Counted from the first letter of the stretch, positions 38,801 through 47,390 are shown. The stretch is DNA of 64,000 nucleotides from Myxococcales bacterium (GCA_019634415.1 JAHQVJ010000224.1:115541-179540), one strand, 5' to 3'. Notes: generated from the letters alone by a model not told the origin. Translations and numbers: made by a program.

Positions 38801-39613
38801 TGCCACACCGAAGCCCGACCCCAGCGTCTCGGGTGTGGCGACCGCGCCCGAGCCCAGATCCAGCAGACCTCGCACCTCGGCGCCGAGCCACATGCGCTCG
38901 TTGAGCCGTACTCCGACGGCCGCGCCCACAGGCACCTCGACGCCACCGAAGCGCTGCGCGTTGCGCTCCACCACCGCCGACCAGCCCACGCCGAGGTTCA
39001 CGTCTCCTCGGAACCGACCAGCGGCAAACCCTCCGGCCACCAGGGCCCCCCCTCCGAGTCCGGGGTCGCCGAGGAAGCGCTCGGTGTTGCCCGTGGGCAG
39101 CGTCACCCAGGGCACCAACCCGACGCTCGGACCCTCCCCGCCCTCGTCGGGCAGCACGAGGCCGAGGGGTGCATGGAGCTGCAGATCCCCCAGGGTGGGC
39201 CCGCCACCGTCATCGACTTCGTCGCCGCTCAGGTCTCCGGCCACACTCGCCAAGAACACCGGAAGGGTCGCAGCCACCCCCAGGCGCGGGACCACCTCCA
39301 CCCGCGTCCCCAGGTTGACCGCAGCCACCGAGGCCATTCGCTCCTCGGTGGGAAGCTCGCCTTCGAGACCGTCCGACACGCTCCGCACCGCGGTGTCGAA
39401 CCCGAGCTCTCCGAGCAGACCGAACGTCACGCTGCGGCGCGCATCCGGCGCAGACCAGAGCAGCATCGGTGCCGCAGGATCACCCGAGGGCGGGGGCGGC
39501 GTGATGCCGTGAAGATCCCACGTGGCCTGCTGCGCCACCGCTTCAGATGCACCGATGAGCATCCCGATGACGCACGCAGACAAGGCGCAGGCCCACCTCC
39601 ACAACCCAGACAC
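35831..39613 (-). CDS. Large OmpA-family protein with repeated carboxypeptidase-regulatory-like domains
   Basis: 1260 residues from a GTG at 39613 behind GGAGGGACA. A signal peptide (ACALSACVIGMLIGASEAVA) precedes an N-terminal barrel-like region of about 280 residues. The centre (about 300-1080) is beta-sandwich repeats of the CarboxypepD_reg type. Three of these are about 165 residues apart and share the motif 'DAVARF.G', at residues near 580, 744 and 909. The C-terminus (about 1150-1255) is an OmpA peptidoglycan-binding domain with 'VRVEVQGHTDNIGS...NQRLSQLRAQAVVEAL' and 'GYGRGRP.TSNDT..GRAENRRVEF'. It probably spans the outer membrane and ties it to peptidoglycan. Confidence 0.88.
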   Translation of the reverse strand: MSGLWRWACALSACVIGMLIGASEAVAQQATWDLHGITPPPPSGDPAAPMLLWSAPDARRSVTFGLLGELGFDTAVRSVSDGLEGELPTEERMASVAAVNLGTRVEVVPRLGVAATLPVFLASVAGDLSGDEVDDGGGPTLGDLQLHAPLGLVLPDEGGEGPSVGLVPWVTLPTGNTERFLGDPGLGGGALVAGGFAAGRFRGDVNLGVGWSAVVERNAQRFGGVEVPVGAAVGVRLNERMWLGAEVRGLLDLGSGAVATPETLGSGFGVAGAPVEAFLTLRSGIHGTGPFAAAALGRGVTSGVGAANGRVFFGAGYASVEEPPSVPLRLRVADPSGVPVGGATVLNGAAVLGLTDGSGAADLADVRWSRGLVVRAPSLLDTTVPQPAEGIVEVDVVMGWQPATLDGRVVDQEGADVPVGVVATAEDGTVVTGVLGEVELPPGSHRVTLQAEGFGPQTRRVEVPRSGRPPEPLDVVLLPIEGSSSLVLDLQTPEGEPVAFARVLVDGRPVGATGTAGVLEVEGLSDEPHEVEVRHPDYTTAVVPQIRADGSAVPLVLARQPGSVRVTVRGPDDVVVPDAVARFVGQRRLAPMALGETGRRVTVLGPGSWTLVVSSESYGVQERAIEVPEDEYDLIDVLVVLRPPEQGLAALVVHVVDPSGQPVDGVEIALDGERLGETSTGGSVSLLGLSPGVRTLQVQRERTVAVPPRSVLLGAGTQEQTIRMEWLPGQVDVVVRSEGRAVSDAVARFLGPSSRTPLELGPLGRGQTELGAGDWTVLVTSESLGAQQRSLVVAPQSNVLHVVQFELLPSEQGSADLVVTVQDPEASPVHGAAVALDGVRLGSTSNTGSLELQKLRVGERVADVSHPLFLDERRGLTLQEGPQEETVGLQWATGAVRVSVVEGEEPVSDAIVRFLGPSRRPPVAADAEGTRLAQLDPGTWVVLATSPQRGVGESTVDIGDQPGLTDVRVELKPPPVGVATLFVEVEDRTGTAITGATMTVDGQPLGAPSGAGGRIAVDSLEAGSVSLRVGGEHFQDSGPIEVVLQEGFNTRRVTLDWVQTPLRVITRNADGQLLPARVQLRDGPEDREAFRTESDGNALVSVPPGSWRLYATAGSLSGEARKVIAPGDEATAVEVVLRESSAELRDQQIVIKQRIQFDFNKATLRPDSDGVLDEVADAILAEPLIVRVEVQGHTDNIGSVPVNQRLSQLRAQAVVEALRSRGVAPEKLYPVGYGRGRPRTSNDTTEGRAENRRVEFLITE

Positions 39614-39697
39614 TGTCCCTCCGTCATCCGGGACCGGACCCTACCACCAGGCCGACCGTCGTCGCGATCGGCTAGATTTCCCCCTGGCGGAGGGTCC

Positions 39698-41839
39698 GTG
39701 CTGCAGCCCGGTGACCTGATCGACATTTGGGTCGTCGACAAAGCCCTGGGAAGCGGTGGAATGGGGTCGGTGTACCGATGCCACAATCGCGCTGCGAATC
39801 GGATCCTGGGCGCGATCAAGGTCCTGGACACGGGGCTGCGTCGCCACCCCGAGGCAGAAGCTCGCTTCATTCGGGAAGCGGAGATCCTGTTCCAGCTCGA
39901 TCACCCGAACATCGTGAAGGTGCGCAACGTCCGCACGGACGTCGATCCGCCCTACCTGGAGATGGAGTTCGTCGAGGGCGAGAGCCTCGAGGCCAGGCTC
40001 CAGCGCGGGCCTCGCACCCTCGACGAGTCCCTCACGCTGATGGCCCAGTGCGCCAGCGCCCTGCGCTACATGCACGAGAAGGGCGTCCGCCATCGCGACA
40101 TCAAGCCCGCCAACCTCCTCATCCAGCCCGACGGCGTGCTCAAGCTGGTGGACTTCGGCCTGGCGATGGAGGCGAACGCCACCCGCATCACCCAGCAGGG
40201 CATGGCCTTCGGCACCGTCTCCTACGCGCCACCGGAGTGGATCGCCCCCGACTCCATGGATCCCACCCTGTGGGACATGTACGCGCTGGGCGTGGTGTTC
40301 TACGAGATGCTGACCGGAGAGCTCGCCTTTCCCGTGAGTGGTCAGGGCAGCGCACGCCAGCAGGCCATGCAGGTGATCGTGGGCAAGCAGGACCACCCAC
40401 CGCTCGATCCCGGCGAACACTTCCACCAGGATCTGCGCGCCCTCATCGCAGACATGACCCGCGCCAAGGCGAGCGAGCGGGTGCCCGAGATGGCCGAGGT
40501 GGTTCGGCGCATCCGCGGCCTGATGCGCGCCCCCCTCAAGCACGCCGGCGTCACGCTGATGCCGGGCGATCTGCAGACGGAGCAGCCCGCGGCACCTCGG
40601 CAGCTACCGCCGAAGGCCACCCCCATCCTGCCGCCGGTGACCAAGTCCAAGACTCGGTCCACCTCGTCGCGCTCGGGGCGCTGGGTGGCCGCCGGCTTGC
40701 TCGCTGCGGGGATGGCGGTGGGGGGCCTGGGACTGGTGGCGCTGGCCACCTACGACGACGGTCAACGCGAGCTGCGCCTCATCGTGAGCGGCACCCCGCC
40801 CCACGACGTTCGCGTGAACGGCGCGCCCCCCAAGGCGGTGTCAGGCAACGTACAGACCTACGACCGGTTCGAGGAGGGCGCACAGCTGCAGGTGCAGTGG
40901 GCCCTCGGCGGCACCGAGTGCACGGTGGCGAGGTGCTTCGGCTCCGGTTGTCGCAGCTTCTGCCTGTTCGGAGAGCAAGCGCTCACCATCGAGCCGGGCT
41001 CCGGCGTGCAGGCCCACGAGCTTGCCCTGGACGAGCCCTCGGTGCTGTCCGTCTTCCTCCCCCTTCCGGCCATCCAGGGAGACTGGGCCGTGTCGGCCGT
41101 GCTCGGCGAGACGGTCGGAACGCCGGTCGAAGGCGGCGTGCAGTTCGTCGACGTGCTGCCGGGTCGTCATCCCTTGAGCCTTCGCGTGGGCACCTGCCCC
41201 GACGACGCTGCCTCCTGCTGGCCAGGCGGGATCTGTCCCGACGGCTGTGTGGCGCACGACATGGAGGCCGAGGTGAGCATCGGCGCCACCGAGCTGCGCG
41301 AGGTGCGCATCCCCCCTCCCGATGCCGCCGTCGAGCAACCTGCGCCAGCCCCCGAGTCCGCACCCACGCCGTCGTCGGTCGAATCGCCTGCACCACAGCC
41401 CGACCCGCCCGAGCCCGCGCCGGTCGCCAGCGGCTCCGTGGCCGGGAGCCGCGTCACCGTGGGCCAGTTCGCCGGGTGGCTCGCCGACAACGCCGACTGG
41501 CAACGACAGGGCCCATTCGCGCCCGACGAGTTGCTCTACCTGGCCAACTGGGAGGGAGCCACGCCGCCCGCTGGGCGCGATGGTCGGCCGGTCAGCGGCG
41601 TCACCTTCACCGCTGCTCGGGCGTTCTGCAAGGCCCGTGGAACCGATCTCGCCACGTTCGACGATCGGACCTCCGACGGCAAGCTCGGCATCCGAGACAG
41701 CGAGCTGGAGTATCGCTTGAACCCCTTGTCTCCCGACTGGCCAGCCATGCTGGGCTGGAGCGAGGGGGACCAAGGCGAGGAGATCGAGAACTCGCCTCTG
41801 TTCGTCTCTACTGCCTTCTTTCGCTGCGCCGGAAGATAG
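39698..41839 (+). CDS. Membrane Ser/Thr kinase with FGE-sulfatase-like C-terminus
   Basis: 713 residues from a GTG at 39698 with GGAGGG upstream. The kinase domain (about 10-280) has GSGGMGSVYR, Lys41 in 'GAIKVLD', HRDIKPANLL and DFGLAM. One transmembrane segment (about 326-348, 'WVAAGLLAAGMAVGGLGLVALATY') leads to an extracytoplasmic part with 10 or so Cys residues. The last 130 residues resemble the start and end of an FGE/SUMF1 domain ('VTVGQFAGWLADNADW', 'RPVSGVTFTAARAFCKARG', final 'FFRCAGR') but the central catalytic segment is shortened, so enzyme activity is doubtful. A receptor-kinase role is likely. It is divergent from the OmpA-family gene (starts 85 bases apart). Confidence 0.88.
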   Translation: MLQPGDLIDIWVVDKALGSGGMGSVYRCHNRAANRILGAIKVLDTGLRRHPEAEARFIREAEILFQLDHPNIVKVRNVRTDVDPPYLEMEFVEGESLEARLQRGPRTLDESLTLMAQCASALRYMHEKGVRHRDIKPANLLIQPDGVLKLVDFGLAMEANATRITQQGMAFGTVSYAPPEWIAPDSMDPTLWDMYALGVVFYEMLTGELAFPVSGQGSARQQAMQVIVGKQDHPPLDPGEHFHQDLRALIADMTRAKASERVPEMAEVVRRIRGLMRAPLKHAGVTLMPGDLQTEQPAAPRQLPPKATPILPPVTKSKTRSTSSRSGRWVAAGLLAAGMAVGGLGLVALATYDDGQRELRLIVSGTPPHDVRVNGAPPKAVSGNVQTYDRFEEGAQLQVQWALGGTECTVARCFGSGCRSFCLFGEQALTIEPGSGVQAHELALDEPSVLSVFLPLPAIQGDWAVSAVLGETVGTPVEGGVQFVDVLPGRHPLSLRVGTCPDDAASCWPGGICPDGCVAHDMEAEVSIGATELREVRIPPPDAAVEQPAPAPESAPTPSSVESPAPQPDPPEPAPVASGSVAGSRVTVGQFAGWLADNADWQRQGPFAPDELLYLANWEGATPPAGRDGRPVSGVTFTAARAFCKARGTDLATFDDRTSDGKLGIRDSELEYRLNPLSPDWPAMLGWSEGDQGEEIENSPLFVSTAFFRCAGR

Positions 41840-41905
41840 GCGTCTGACCACGCCCCGATGCCCGTCCGCTCCGTGTAAGGTATACCGCCTGTCTCGGAGG
41901 ATGCG

Positions 41906-43780
41906 ATGAAGCTGCGACTGGTGGCCCTTGCGCTGCTGTGGGTGCCCACGAACGCCCTCGCCGTGGACTTGGACGAGCTGCTCGAAGCCTGGACCATCAC
42001 GGTGGACGGGCAGGACGGCAACGACGGCGTGGACGAGGCACGAGACGTTGCGCTGACCAGTGGCGACGAGATCGTCGTCGTGGGCTTCCTGGACGGCAAG
42101 ACGGGTCACGACAAGGATGGCTACATCCTGAACCTCGCCCTGGACGGCACCACCAACTGGGAGCGCTTCATCGACACGGGTGCCGTGGGTGGCGACATCC
42201 TGGGCTCCAACGATCGCGTGGAGGCCGTGCACTTCGACGACGACACCGATCAGCTCGCCTGGTGTGGCAGCCAAGGCGGCGACGCCAAGCTGCGCGTCGA
42301 CCCGGACGTACAGACGTGGGCCTGGCTGGAGAACACCGATCCCCTCAAGGCGGGCAGCAAGGCCCCTCCCGGCACGACCTGGGAGCGGTACATCCGGGAC
42401 TCCAACGGCCTCATCAGCCCCGAGCAGTCCTGCTTCGACACCCGGCGCGGCGGTGGCGAGATCCATGCCGTCGGCTGGTCGGTCTTCGACACCAACGACG
42501 AGGCGGGTTCCTGGCAGGACTGGCGCTACAACGACGTGCAGAACCTGCCGCGTGCCCCGATCCGGGTGGACTCCGGGCAGTTCCTCGCCGCTCCCGATCA
42601 GGCCTACGGCATCGCCTACGACGACGTGTCCGACGAGTTCGCCCTGGTCGGCGCCTTCGGCGTGTCGGGCCTCGCGGGCGAGGACGCCACACACAACTTC
42701 GACTGGCACGTCCGCTACCTGGATCCCGCCGTCAGCGTGGTCACGCCGATGTGGCTCGAGACCCGCGGCGGCACCCTCGACGACCGAGCTCTGGCCGCCG
42801 TCTACCGCGACGACGTCAGCGGTGACCAGGTCATCGTCGCCGGCTACGAGAACCAGGGCTCCGACAACACCACCAACAGCGATCGCGACTGGCTCGTCGT
42901 GGCATACGACATCTTGGGGGACGGCAGCGGCTTCGCCGCCGTCGACTGGGTGCATCGCCACGGCGTCGCCTCTGGCGCCGACGAGGTCGCCACCGCCGTC
43001 GCCATCGACGACAACGGCGACATCCTCGTGGCCGGGAGCGGACGCGACGCCACCAGCGGCAACGAGGTGTGGCGCCTGTCGAAGCTCACCCAGTACGACG
43101 GCGTGGCCCTGCAGACGTGGACCGGGCCCGATCACGGCGGGGACTCCCGCATCACGGGCATGGAGTTCCGCGACGGGCGCATCGTCATGGTGGGCTACAT
43201 CGACGACGGCACCGGCCGCGACTTCGCCATGGCCATGCTCGAGGGCGACCGGGACGACGACGGCACCGCCGACTCCGTGGACGCCTGCCCCGACAACGAC
43301 GAGAAGTGGAAGGACGAGGGTGTCTGCGGCTGCCAGGAGCGCGACCTCGACACCGACGGCGACGGCGTCGAGAACTGCATCGAGGAGTGCCCCACCGATC
43401 CCAACAAGCAGGATCCCGGCGTGTGCGGCTGTGAGCGGCCCGACGACGACACCGACTCCGACGGCACCCTGGACTGCAACGACCGCTGCCCCGAGGATCC
43501 CGACAAGACCGAGCTGGGCGACTGCGGCTGCGGCGCTGCCGACACCGACGAAGACGGAGACGGCGTGGTGATCTGCCGAGACGCCTGCCCCGACACCCCC
43601 GCCGGCGACAGCGTCAACGAGTTCGGCTGCGAGCCCATGGAGACCACCGACACGGGCGGTGACGGCACCGACGGGCCTGGCGTCAGCGACGGCAACTGCA
43701 GCTGCGATGCCAGCGGTCCGGCGGGAGTGGCCCTGGTGCCCTTGCTCGGACTGCTCGCCCTGGTCCGCCGCCGCGACTGA
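41906..43780 (+). CDS. Secreted calcium-repeat protein with MYXO-CTERM-like tail
   Basis: 624 residues; GGAGG precedes the ATG at 41906. MKLRLVALALLWVPTNALA is a signal peptide. Residues of about 20-455 repeat blocks such as 'GDEIVVVGFLDGKTGHDKDGYILNLALDG' and 'GDILVAGSGRDATSGNEVWRLS', which look like a beta-propeller. Residues of about 455-590 are thrombospondin type-3 repeats ('DRDDDGTADSVDACPDN', 'DTDGDGVENCIEECPTD') with conserved Cys, binding calcium. The C-terminus 'CSCDASGPAGVALVPLLGLLALVRRRD' is a MYXO-CTERM-type sorting tail, processed by myxosortase-like enzymes in Myxococcota. The protein is predicted on the cell surface. The ligand is unknown. Confidence 0.85.
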   Translation: MKLRLVALALLWVPTNALAVDLDELLEAWTITVDGQDGNDGVDEARDVALTSGDEIVVVGFLDGKTGHDKDGYILNLALDGTTNWERFIDTGAVGGDILGSNDRVEAVHFDDDTDQLAWCGSQGGDAKLRVDPDVQTWAWLENTDPLKAGSKAPPGTTWERYIRDSNGLISPEQSCFDTRRGGGEIHAVGWSVFDTNDEAGSWQDWRYNDVQNLPRAPIRVDSGQFLAAPDQAYGIAYDDVSDEFALVGAFGVSGLAGEDATHNFDWHVRYLDPAVSVVTPMWLETRGGTLDDRALAAVYRDDVSGDQVIVAGYENQGSDNTTNSDRDWLVVAYDILGDGSGFAAVDWVHRHGVASGADEVATAVAIDDNGDILVAGSGRDATSGNEVWRLSKLTQYDGVALQTWTGPDHGGDSRITGMEFRDGRIVMVGYIDDGTGRDFAMAMLEGDRDDDGTADSVDACPDNDEKWKDEGVCGCQERDLDTDGDGVENCIEECPTDPNKQDPGVCGCERPDDDTDSDGTLDCNDRCPEDPDKTELGDCGCGAADTDEDGDGVVICRDACPDTPAGDSVNEFGCEPMETTDTGGDGTDGPGVSDGNCSCDASGPAGVALVPLLGLLALVRRRD

Positions 43781-43789
43781 CCGATCGAT

Positions 43790-43803
43790 CCCGCGCAGGC
43801 GGG
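43790..43803 (+). terminator. Possible hairpin after MYXO-CTERM gene
   Basis: CCCGC-GCAG-GCGGG starts nine bases after the stop at 43780. A second hairpin (GCGGCCC-CAAGT-GGGCCGC, 43840-43858) lies further on. Neither is followed by a T-run, so termination is uncertain. Confidence 0.25.
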
Positions 43804-43897
43804 CGAGCCATGCTTGCCCCCGAGCGTCCTGAACCATACGCGGCCCCAAGTGGGCCGCTGGTCAGGCATACTGGCCGGTGTGGGGAACGGAGACGTG

Positions 43898-44941
43898 ATG
43901 CAGCGAGTCGTCTTGGGTGCCTGGTTGCTGTCGGCCTTCGCCTGCCGGCCGGAGACGGGCCTGACGCCCGAGCCACCTCCCGTGGGTGTCAGCGAGGCGA
44001 AGCCGCTGGATCCGGTCACGCAGATCGACACCATCACGCAGGTCACCAACCCCGTCGTCGATGTGCTGTGGACCATCGACAACAGCTGCTCCATGCGAGA
44101 CGAGCAGAAGGAACTCACGGGGAACTTCCCCACGTTCATGGGGTACTTCACGGACTCCGGGCTCGACTACCACGTGGGCGTCATCGCCACCGACATGGAC
44201 AACCCCGAGCTGCAGGGCAAGCTGCGCGCCTCGAAGGACGGGGCCATCTTCATCGATCCCAAGACCATCGATCCCGAGCAGGTGTTCACCACCATGGCCA
44301 CCCTGGGCACGGACGGTAGCGGCATCGAGCGAGGCCTCGGAGCCATCTTCACCGCGCTGGAGCTGTTCGGCAGCTCCTTCAACGCGGGGTTCTTCCGCTA
44401 CGAGGCGTCGATCCACACCATCGTCATCTCGGACGAGCCCGACAGCACCGATGGCTCGACCATCTCGCAGAAAGAGTTCATCGCCTGGTACGGCGGCCTG
44501 AAGGAGAAGCGGTCGGATCGGACGTTTTCGTCCATCGTGTCCCCCGCGAGCAGCGGTCCCTACGATGGCTCGAACTATCTCGCGGTGACGGACGAGATCG
44601 GTGGGATCCCATGGGACATCAATCGGTCCGACTGGGACCGGGTATTGGACCGCTTGGGGGTGCAGGCCGCTGGCCTGAAGCGAGAGTACTTCCTGTCACG
44701 ACAGCCCGTGCCCGGCACGGTCGAGGTGGCCGTGCACGAGCCCGTGGGTGACGACCAGTTCGCCGTGGTGGAGTACCTGCCCATCGAGGTCGATGGGGAA
44801 GGCAACGTGGTGTCCGGCGACTGGATTTACAACCAGGAGCGTAACTCCATCCTGTTTCTGGAGTACGTACCTGAGCCGCTGTCGCGGGTGGTCCTCACCT
44901 ACACCTTGCTCGCCTCCACCGAGCGGGTGACGGACGGCTGA
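43898..44941 (+). CDS. vWA-like surface lipoprotein (tandem copy 1)
   Basis: 347 residues from the ATG at 43898. MQRVVLGAWLLSAFAC gives a lipoprotein signal with Cys16. After a short spacer comes 'VLWTIDNSCSMRDEQ' (about 57-70), a DxSxS-type metal-binding (MIDAS) motif in which a Cys replaces the middle residue. The rest of the vWA-like fold follows: 'YHVGVIATDMDN', 'TTMATLGTDGSGIERGLGAIFTALE' and 'SIHTIVISDEPD'. It is about 350 residues like its neighbour and clearly homologous to it along its length, including the 'DRLGVQAAGLKREYFLS' block. Such proteins usually bind ligands at the cell surface. Confidence 0.85.
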   Translation: MQRVVLGAWLLSAFACRPETGLTPEPPPVGVSEAKPLDPVTQIDTITQVTNPVVDVLWTIDNSCSMRDEQKELTGNFPTFMGYFTDSGLDYHVGVIATDMDNPELQGKLRASKDGAIFIDPKTIDPEQVFTTMATLGTDGSGIERGLGAIFTALELFGSSFNAGFFRYEASIHTIVISDEPDSTDGSTISQKEFIAWYGGLKEKRSDRTFSSIVSPASSGPYDGSNYLAVTDEIGGIPWDINRSDWDRVLDRLGVQAAGLKREYFLSRQPVPGTVEVAVHEPVGDDQFAVVEYLPIEVDGEGNVVSGDWIYNQERNSILFLEYVPEPLSRVVLTYTLLASTERVTDG

Positions 44942-45052
44942 TGTTTCCGGTTGATTGACGTGCGAGCCTCTGCGTCGAGCCACCGCTCCACAGCGGCCGC
45001 CACGTCCCGTTGTCATACTTCGTTTACGCAACCAACCCGTTACTCGTTGTGC

Positions 45053-45081
45053 TTCCCAAGTTGCACATCTTCGGGCATAAT
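45053..45081 (+). promoter_or_regulatory. Possible sigma-70 promoter for second vWA lipoprotein gene
   Basis: TTCCCA (45053-45058, four of six) and CATAAT (45076-45081, five of six) are separated by 17 bases. The predicted start site would be about 20 bases before the ATG at 45109. The surrounding gap (44942-45108) is AT-enriched. Confidence 0.4.
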
Positions 45082-45108
45082 TGCTGCCTCGATCGGACCG
45101 GAGGACCC

Positions 45109-46164
45109 ATGCATCGCACATCCACCCTCGCGCTTCTCGCGCTCGCTGGCGTCGCTTGCCAGGGAGAACAGGGGTTCGTGGCGGAACTTCCCGAACTCGA
45201 CATCGGCGCTCCCGCACCTCCGGAGGAGGTGGAGCAGACGGATGTCATCGTTCAGGTGACCACGCCGCGCGTCGACATCCTGTACACCATCGACAACAGC
45301 TGCTCGATGTCCAACGAGCAGGTGGCCCTCGGTGAGGCCTTCCCGCAGTTCATCGGCTACTTCGTGGGCTCCGGTCTCGACTACCACATCGGCGTGGTGT
45401 CCACCGACATGGACTCCAACGCCCACAAGGGCAAGCTGCGGACCGCCGGTGGCAACAAGTGGATCGAAGCCACCACGCCGAACCCCGAGGGTGTGTTCAC
45501 GGCCATGGCCAACATGGGCACCACCGGTAGCGCCACCGAGCGTGGCATCGGCACCACGTACAACGCCATCGAGGTGCTGGAAGACACCTTCAACTCCGGT
45601 TTCTACCGCGACGAAGCTTCGATCCACACGGTCATCGTCTCCGACGAGCCCGACTTCACTCAGGCCAGCGTCATCACGCTGCCCGAGTTCATCACCTGGT
45701 ACGACGGACTGAAGCCCGAGGCCGACGACCGCACGTTCTCCTCCATCGTGGGCACGCGGACCGGCGGCGACTACGCGCAGGTCACCCGTGAGATCGGTGG
45801 CATCGTCTTCGACATCGAGGCCGAGAACTGGGGTGAGGTGCTCGACCGTCTGGGCGTGCAGGCCTCCGGCCTGAAGCGCGAGTACTACCTGTCGCAGCAG
45901 CCCGTGATGGGCACCATCCGCGTCGAGGTCGAGCAGACCATCGAGGGCGGCGACGTGCTGGTCCAGGAGTTCTACGAGGTGGTCAACGATCCCGAGACGG
46001 GCGAGTACGTCGAGGGAGACTGGAACTACAACGAGATCCGCAACTCCATCACGTTCCGCGAGTACGTGCCGGCAGCCTTGGCTCGCGTGAAGCTCACGTA
46101 CGACCTGCTGGCCGCCACGCAGGACGACGACATCGAGCCAGTGGCGGAAGAGACCGTCAAGTAG
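45109..46164 (+). CDS. vWA-like surface lipoprotein (tandem copy 2)
   Basis: 351 residues from the ATG at 45109, preceded by GGAGGA. MHRTSTLALLALAGVAC gives a lipoprotein signal with Cys17. The MIDAS-type motif 'ILYTIDNSCSMSNEQ', 'YHIGVVSTDMDSN', 'TAMANMGTTGSATERGIGTTYNAIE' and 'SIHTVIVSDEPDF' align block for block with the preceding gene, as do 'DRLGVQASGLKREYYLSQQPVMGT' and the C-terminal 'YNEIRNSITFREYVPAALARVKLTYDLLA'. The pair arose by tandem duplication and has diverged. It has its own promoter-like region. A perfect hairpin terminator follows at 46192. Confidence 0.87.
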   Translation: MHRTSTLALLALAGVACQGEQGFVAELPELDIGAPAPPEEVEQTDVIVQVTTPRVDILYTIDNSCSMSNEQVALGEAFPQFIGYFVGSGLDYHIGVVSTDMDSNAHKGKLRTAGGNKWIEATTPNPEGVFTAMANMGTTGSATERGIGTTYNAIEVLEDTFNSGFYRDEASIHTVIVSDEPDFTQASVITLPEFITWYDGLKPEADDRTFSSIVGTRTGGDYAQVTREIGGIVFDIEAENWGEVLDRLGVQASGLKREYYLSQQPVMGTIRVEVEQTIEGGDVLVQEFYEVVNDPETGEYVEGDWNYNEIRNSITFREYVPAALARVKLTYDLLAATQDDDIEPVAEETVK

Positions 46165-46191
46165 CGCGACCGGTCACGATCGACCGAGCGG

Positions 46192-46214
46192 CCGCCCGGA
46201 CCTCGTCCGGGCGG
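46192..46214. terminator. Strong bidirectional hairpin terminator
   Basis: CCGCCCGGAC-CTC-GTCCGGGCGG is a perfect 10-bp stem with a three-base loop, followed by TTCGTCGTT. It sits between the stop of the vWA-like gene (46164, plus) and the stop of alr (46233, minus), so it probably ends both convergent transcripts. Confidence 0.75.
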
Positions 46215-46232
46215 TTCGTCGTTGGATCCTCG

Positions 46233-47390
46233 TCAGCCGTCTTCGCCCACGTACACTCGCGGCACACGGGTGTTGATGGAGGTGAGGATCTCGTAGGGGA
46301 TGGTCCCCACGAGCCGAGCGAGCTCCTCCACGCGGATGGACTCGGTGCCCTGCCCTCCGAGAAGCACGACCTCGTCCCCGTTGTAGGCGGACTCCCTCCC
46401 CACGTCCACGAGCACCTGGTCCATGCACACCCGACCACGCACGGGGTACCGGCGCCCCCGGATCAACACCTCCGCGCGACCCGACAGCGCTCTTGGATAG
46501 CCGTCCCCGTAGCCCACGGGCACGGTGACCATGCGCGTCCACTCCGAGGGCGCCCAGGTCGCCCCGTAGCTGACGGGGTTGTTGGGCAACACCACCTTGA
46601 AGTAGACCACCCGGCTCTTCCAGGTCAGGGCTGGGGCCACCCCCCAACCCTCGACGGGGCACTCCTGGGAGGGCGCCACGCCGAACAACAAGATGCCAGG
46701 TCGAACCATGTCGAACCAGGTACCTGGATGCTTGAGGATCCCACCCGAGTTCGCGAGGTGGCGCACGGGAGTGGGCAGCGAGCGGGCCTCGTAGAAGTGC
46801 AGGACCTCCTCGAAGCGCTCTAGCTGCAGCCGCGTGTAGGTGGGGTCGGCCTCGTCCGCGGTGGCCAGGTGACTGAAGATCCCCAACACGTCGACGTGAG
46901 TGCAGCGTGTGGACGCCTCCAACAGCTCGGGCGCCGTGTACCAGTGGACCCCGATCCGCTCCATGCCGGTGTCGATCTTCAAGTGCACGCTCGCTCGGAC
47001 GCCCATGGCCCGAGCCGCGGCATCGATCGCCATCAGCTTGTCCACCGAGGACGCCGTGAGAATGAGATCGTGCTCCAGGAACCGCGGGATCTGATCTCCC
47101 AGGATCCCACCCAGGATCAGGATCGGGGTGCGCACCCCCTTCCGACGAAGCCGGATGCCCTCCTCGAGGAAGGCCAGGCCCAGGCAGGGTGCCCCCAAGC
47201 GCTCCATCAGCCGCGCCACCGCCACCAGCCCGTGCCCGTAGGCGTTGGCCTTGAGGATGGGCATCACCGCCACCTCCCCGAGGCGCGCCACCAAGGCTCG
47301 GTAGTTGGTGGCCAGCTGCCCCAGATCCACCTCCAGGTGGGTGGGGCGAAGCTCCTCGGTGTCCACCAGTGGCTCGTGAAGCGGCGTCAT
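46233..47390 (-). CDS. alr: Alanine racemase
   Basis: 385 residues from the ATG at 47390. 'THLEVDLGQLATNYRAL', the PLP Lys47 in 'PILKANAYGHG', 'LKIDTGMERIG', 'RHLANSGGIL', 'FDMVRPGILLFG', and the catalytic Tyr in 'NNPVSYGATW' are all present, with 'VGYGDGYPRALSG' and 'GRVCMDQVLVDVG' further on. It interconverts L- and D-alanine for peptidoglycan synthesis. It is coupled to mfd (ATGA at 47387-47390) and is the last gene of a three-gene operon ending at the 46192 terminator. Confidence 0.95.
   Translation of the reverse strand: MTPLHEPLVDTEELRPTHLEVDLGQLATNYRALVARLGEVAVMPILKANAYGHGLVAVARLMERLGAPCLGLAFLEEGIRLRRKGVRTPILILGGILGDQIPRFLEHDLILTASSVDKLMAIDAAARAMGVRASVHLKIDTGMERIGVHWYTAPELLEASTRCTHVDVLGIFSHLATADEADPTYTRLQLERFEEVLHFYEARSLPTPVRHLANSGGILKHPGTWFDMVRPGILLFGVAPSQECPVEGWGVAPALTWKSRVVYFKVVLPNNPVSYGATWAPSEWTRMVTVPVGYGDGYPRALSGRAEVLIRGRRYPVRGRVCMDQVLVDVGRESAYNGDEVVLLGGQGTESIRVEELARLVGTIPYEILTSINTRVPRVYVGEDG

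Noticed and set aside
24904..45019. Identical 10-mer TTGTCATACT upstream of the ankyrin gene (24904) and the second vWA-like gene (45010)
   Set aside because: Shared 10-mers are expected by chance in 64 kb, and neither copy has a matching -10 box at normal spacing.
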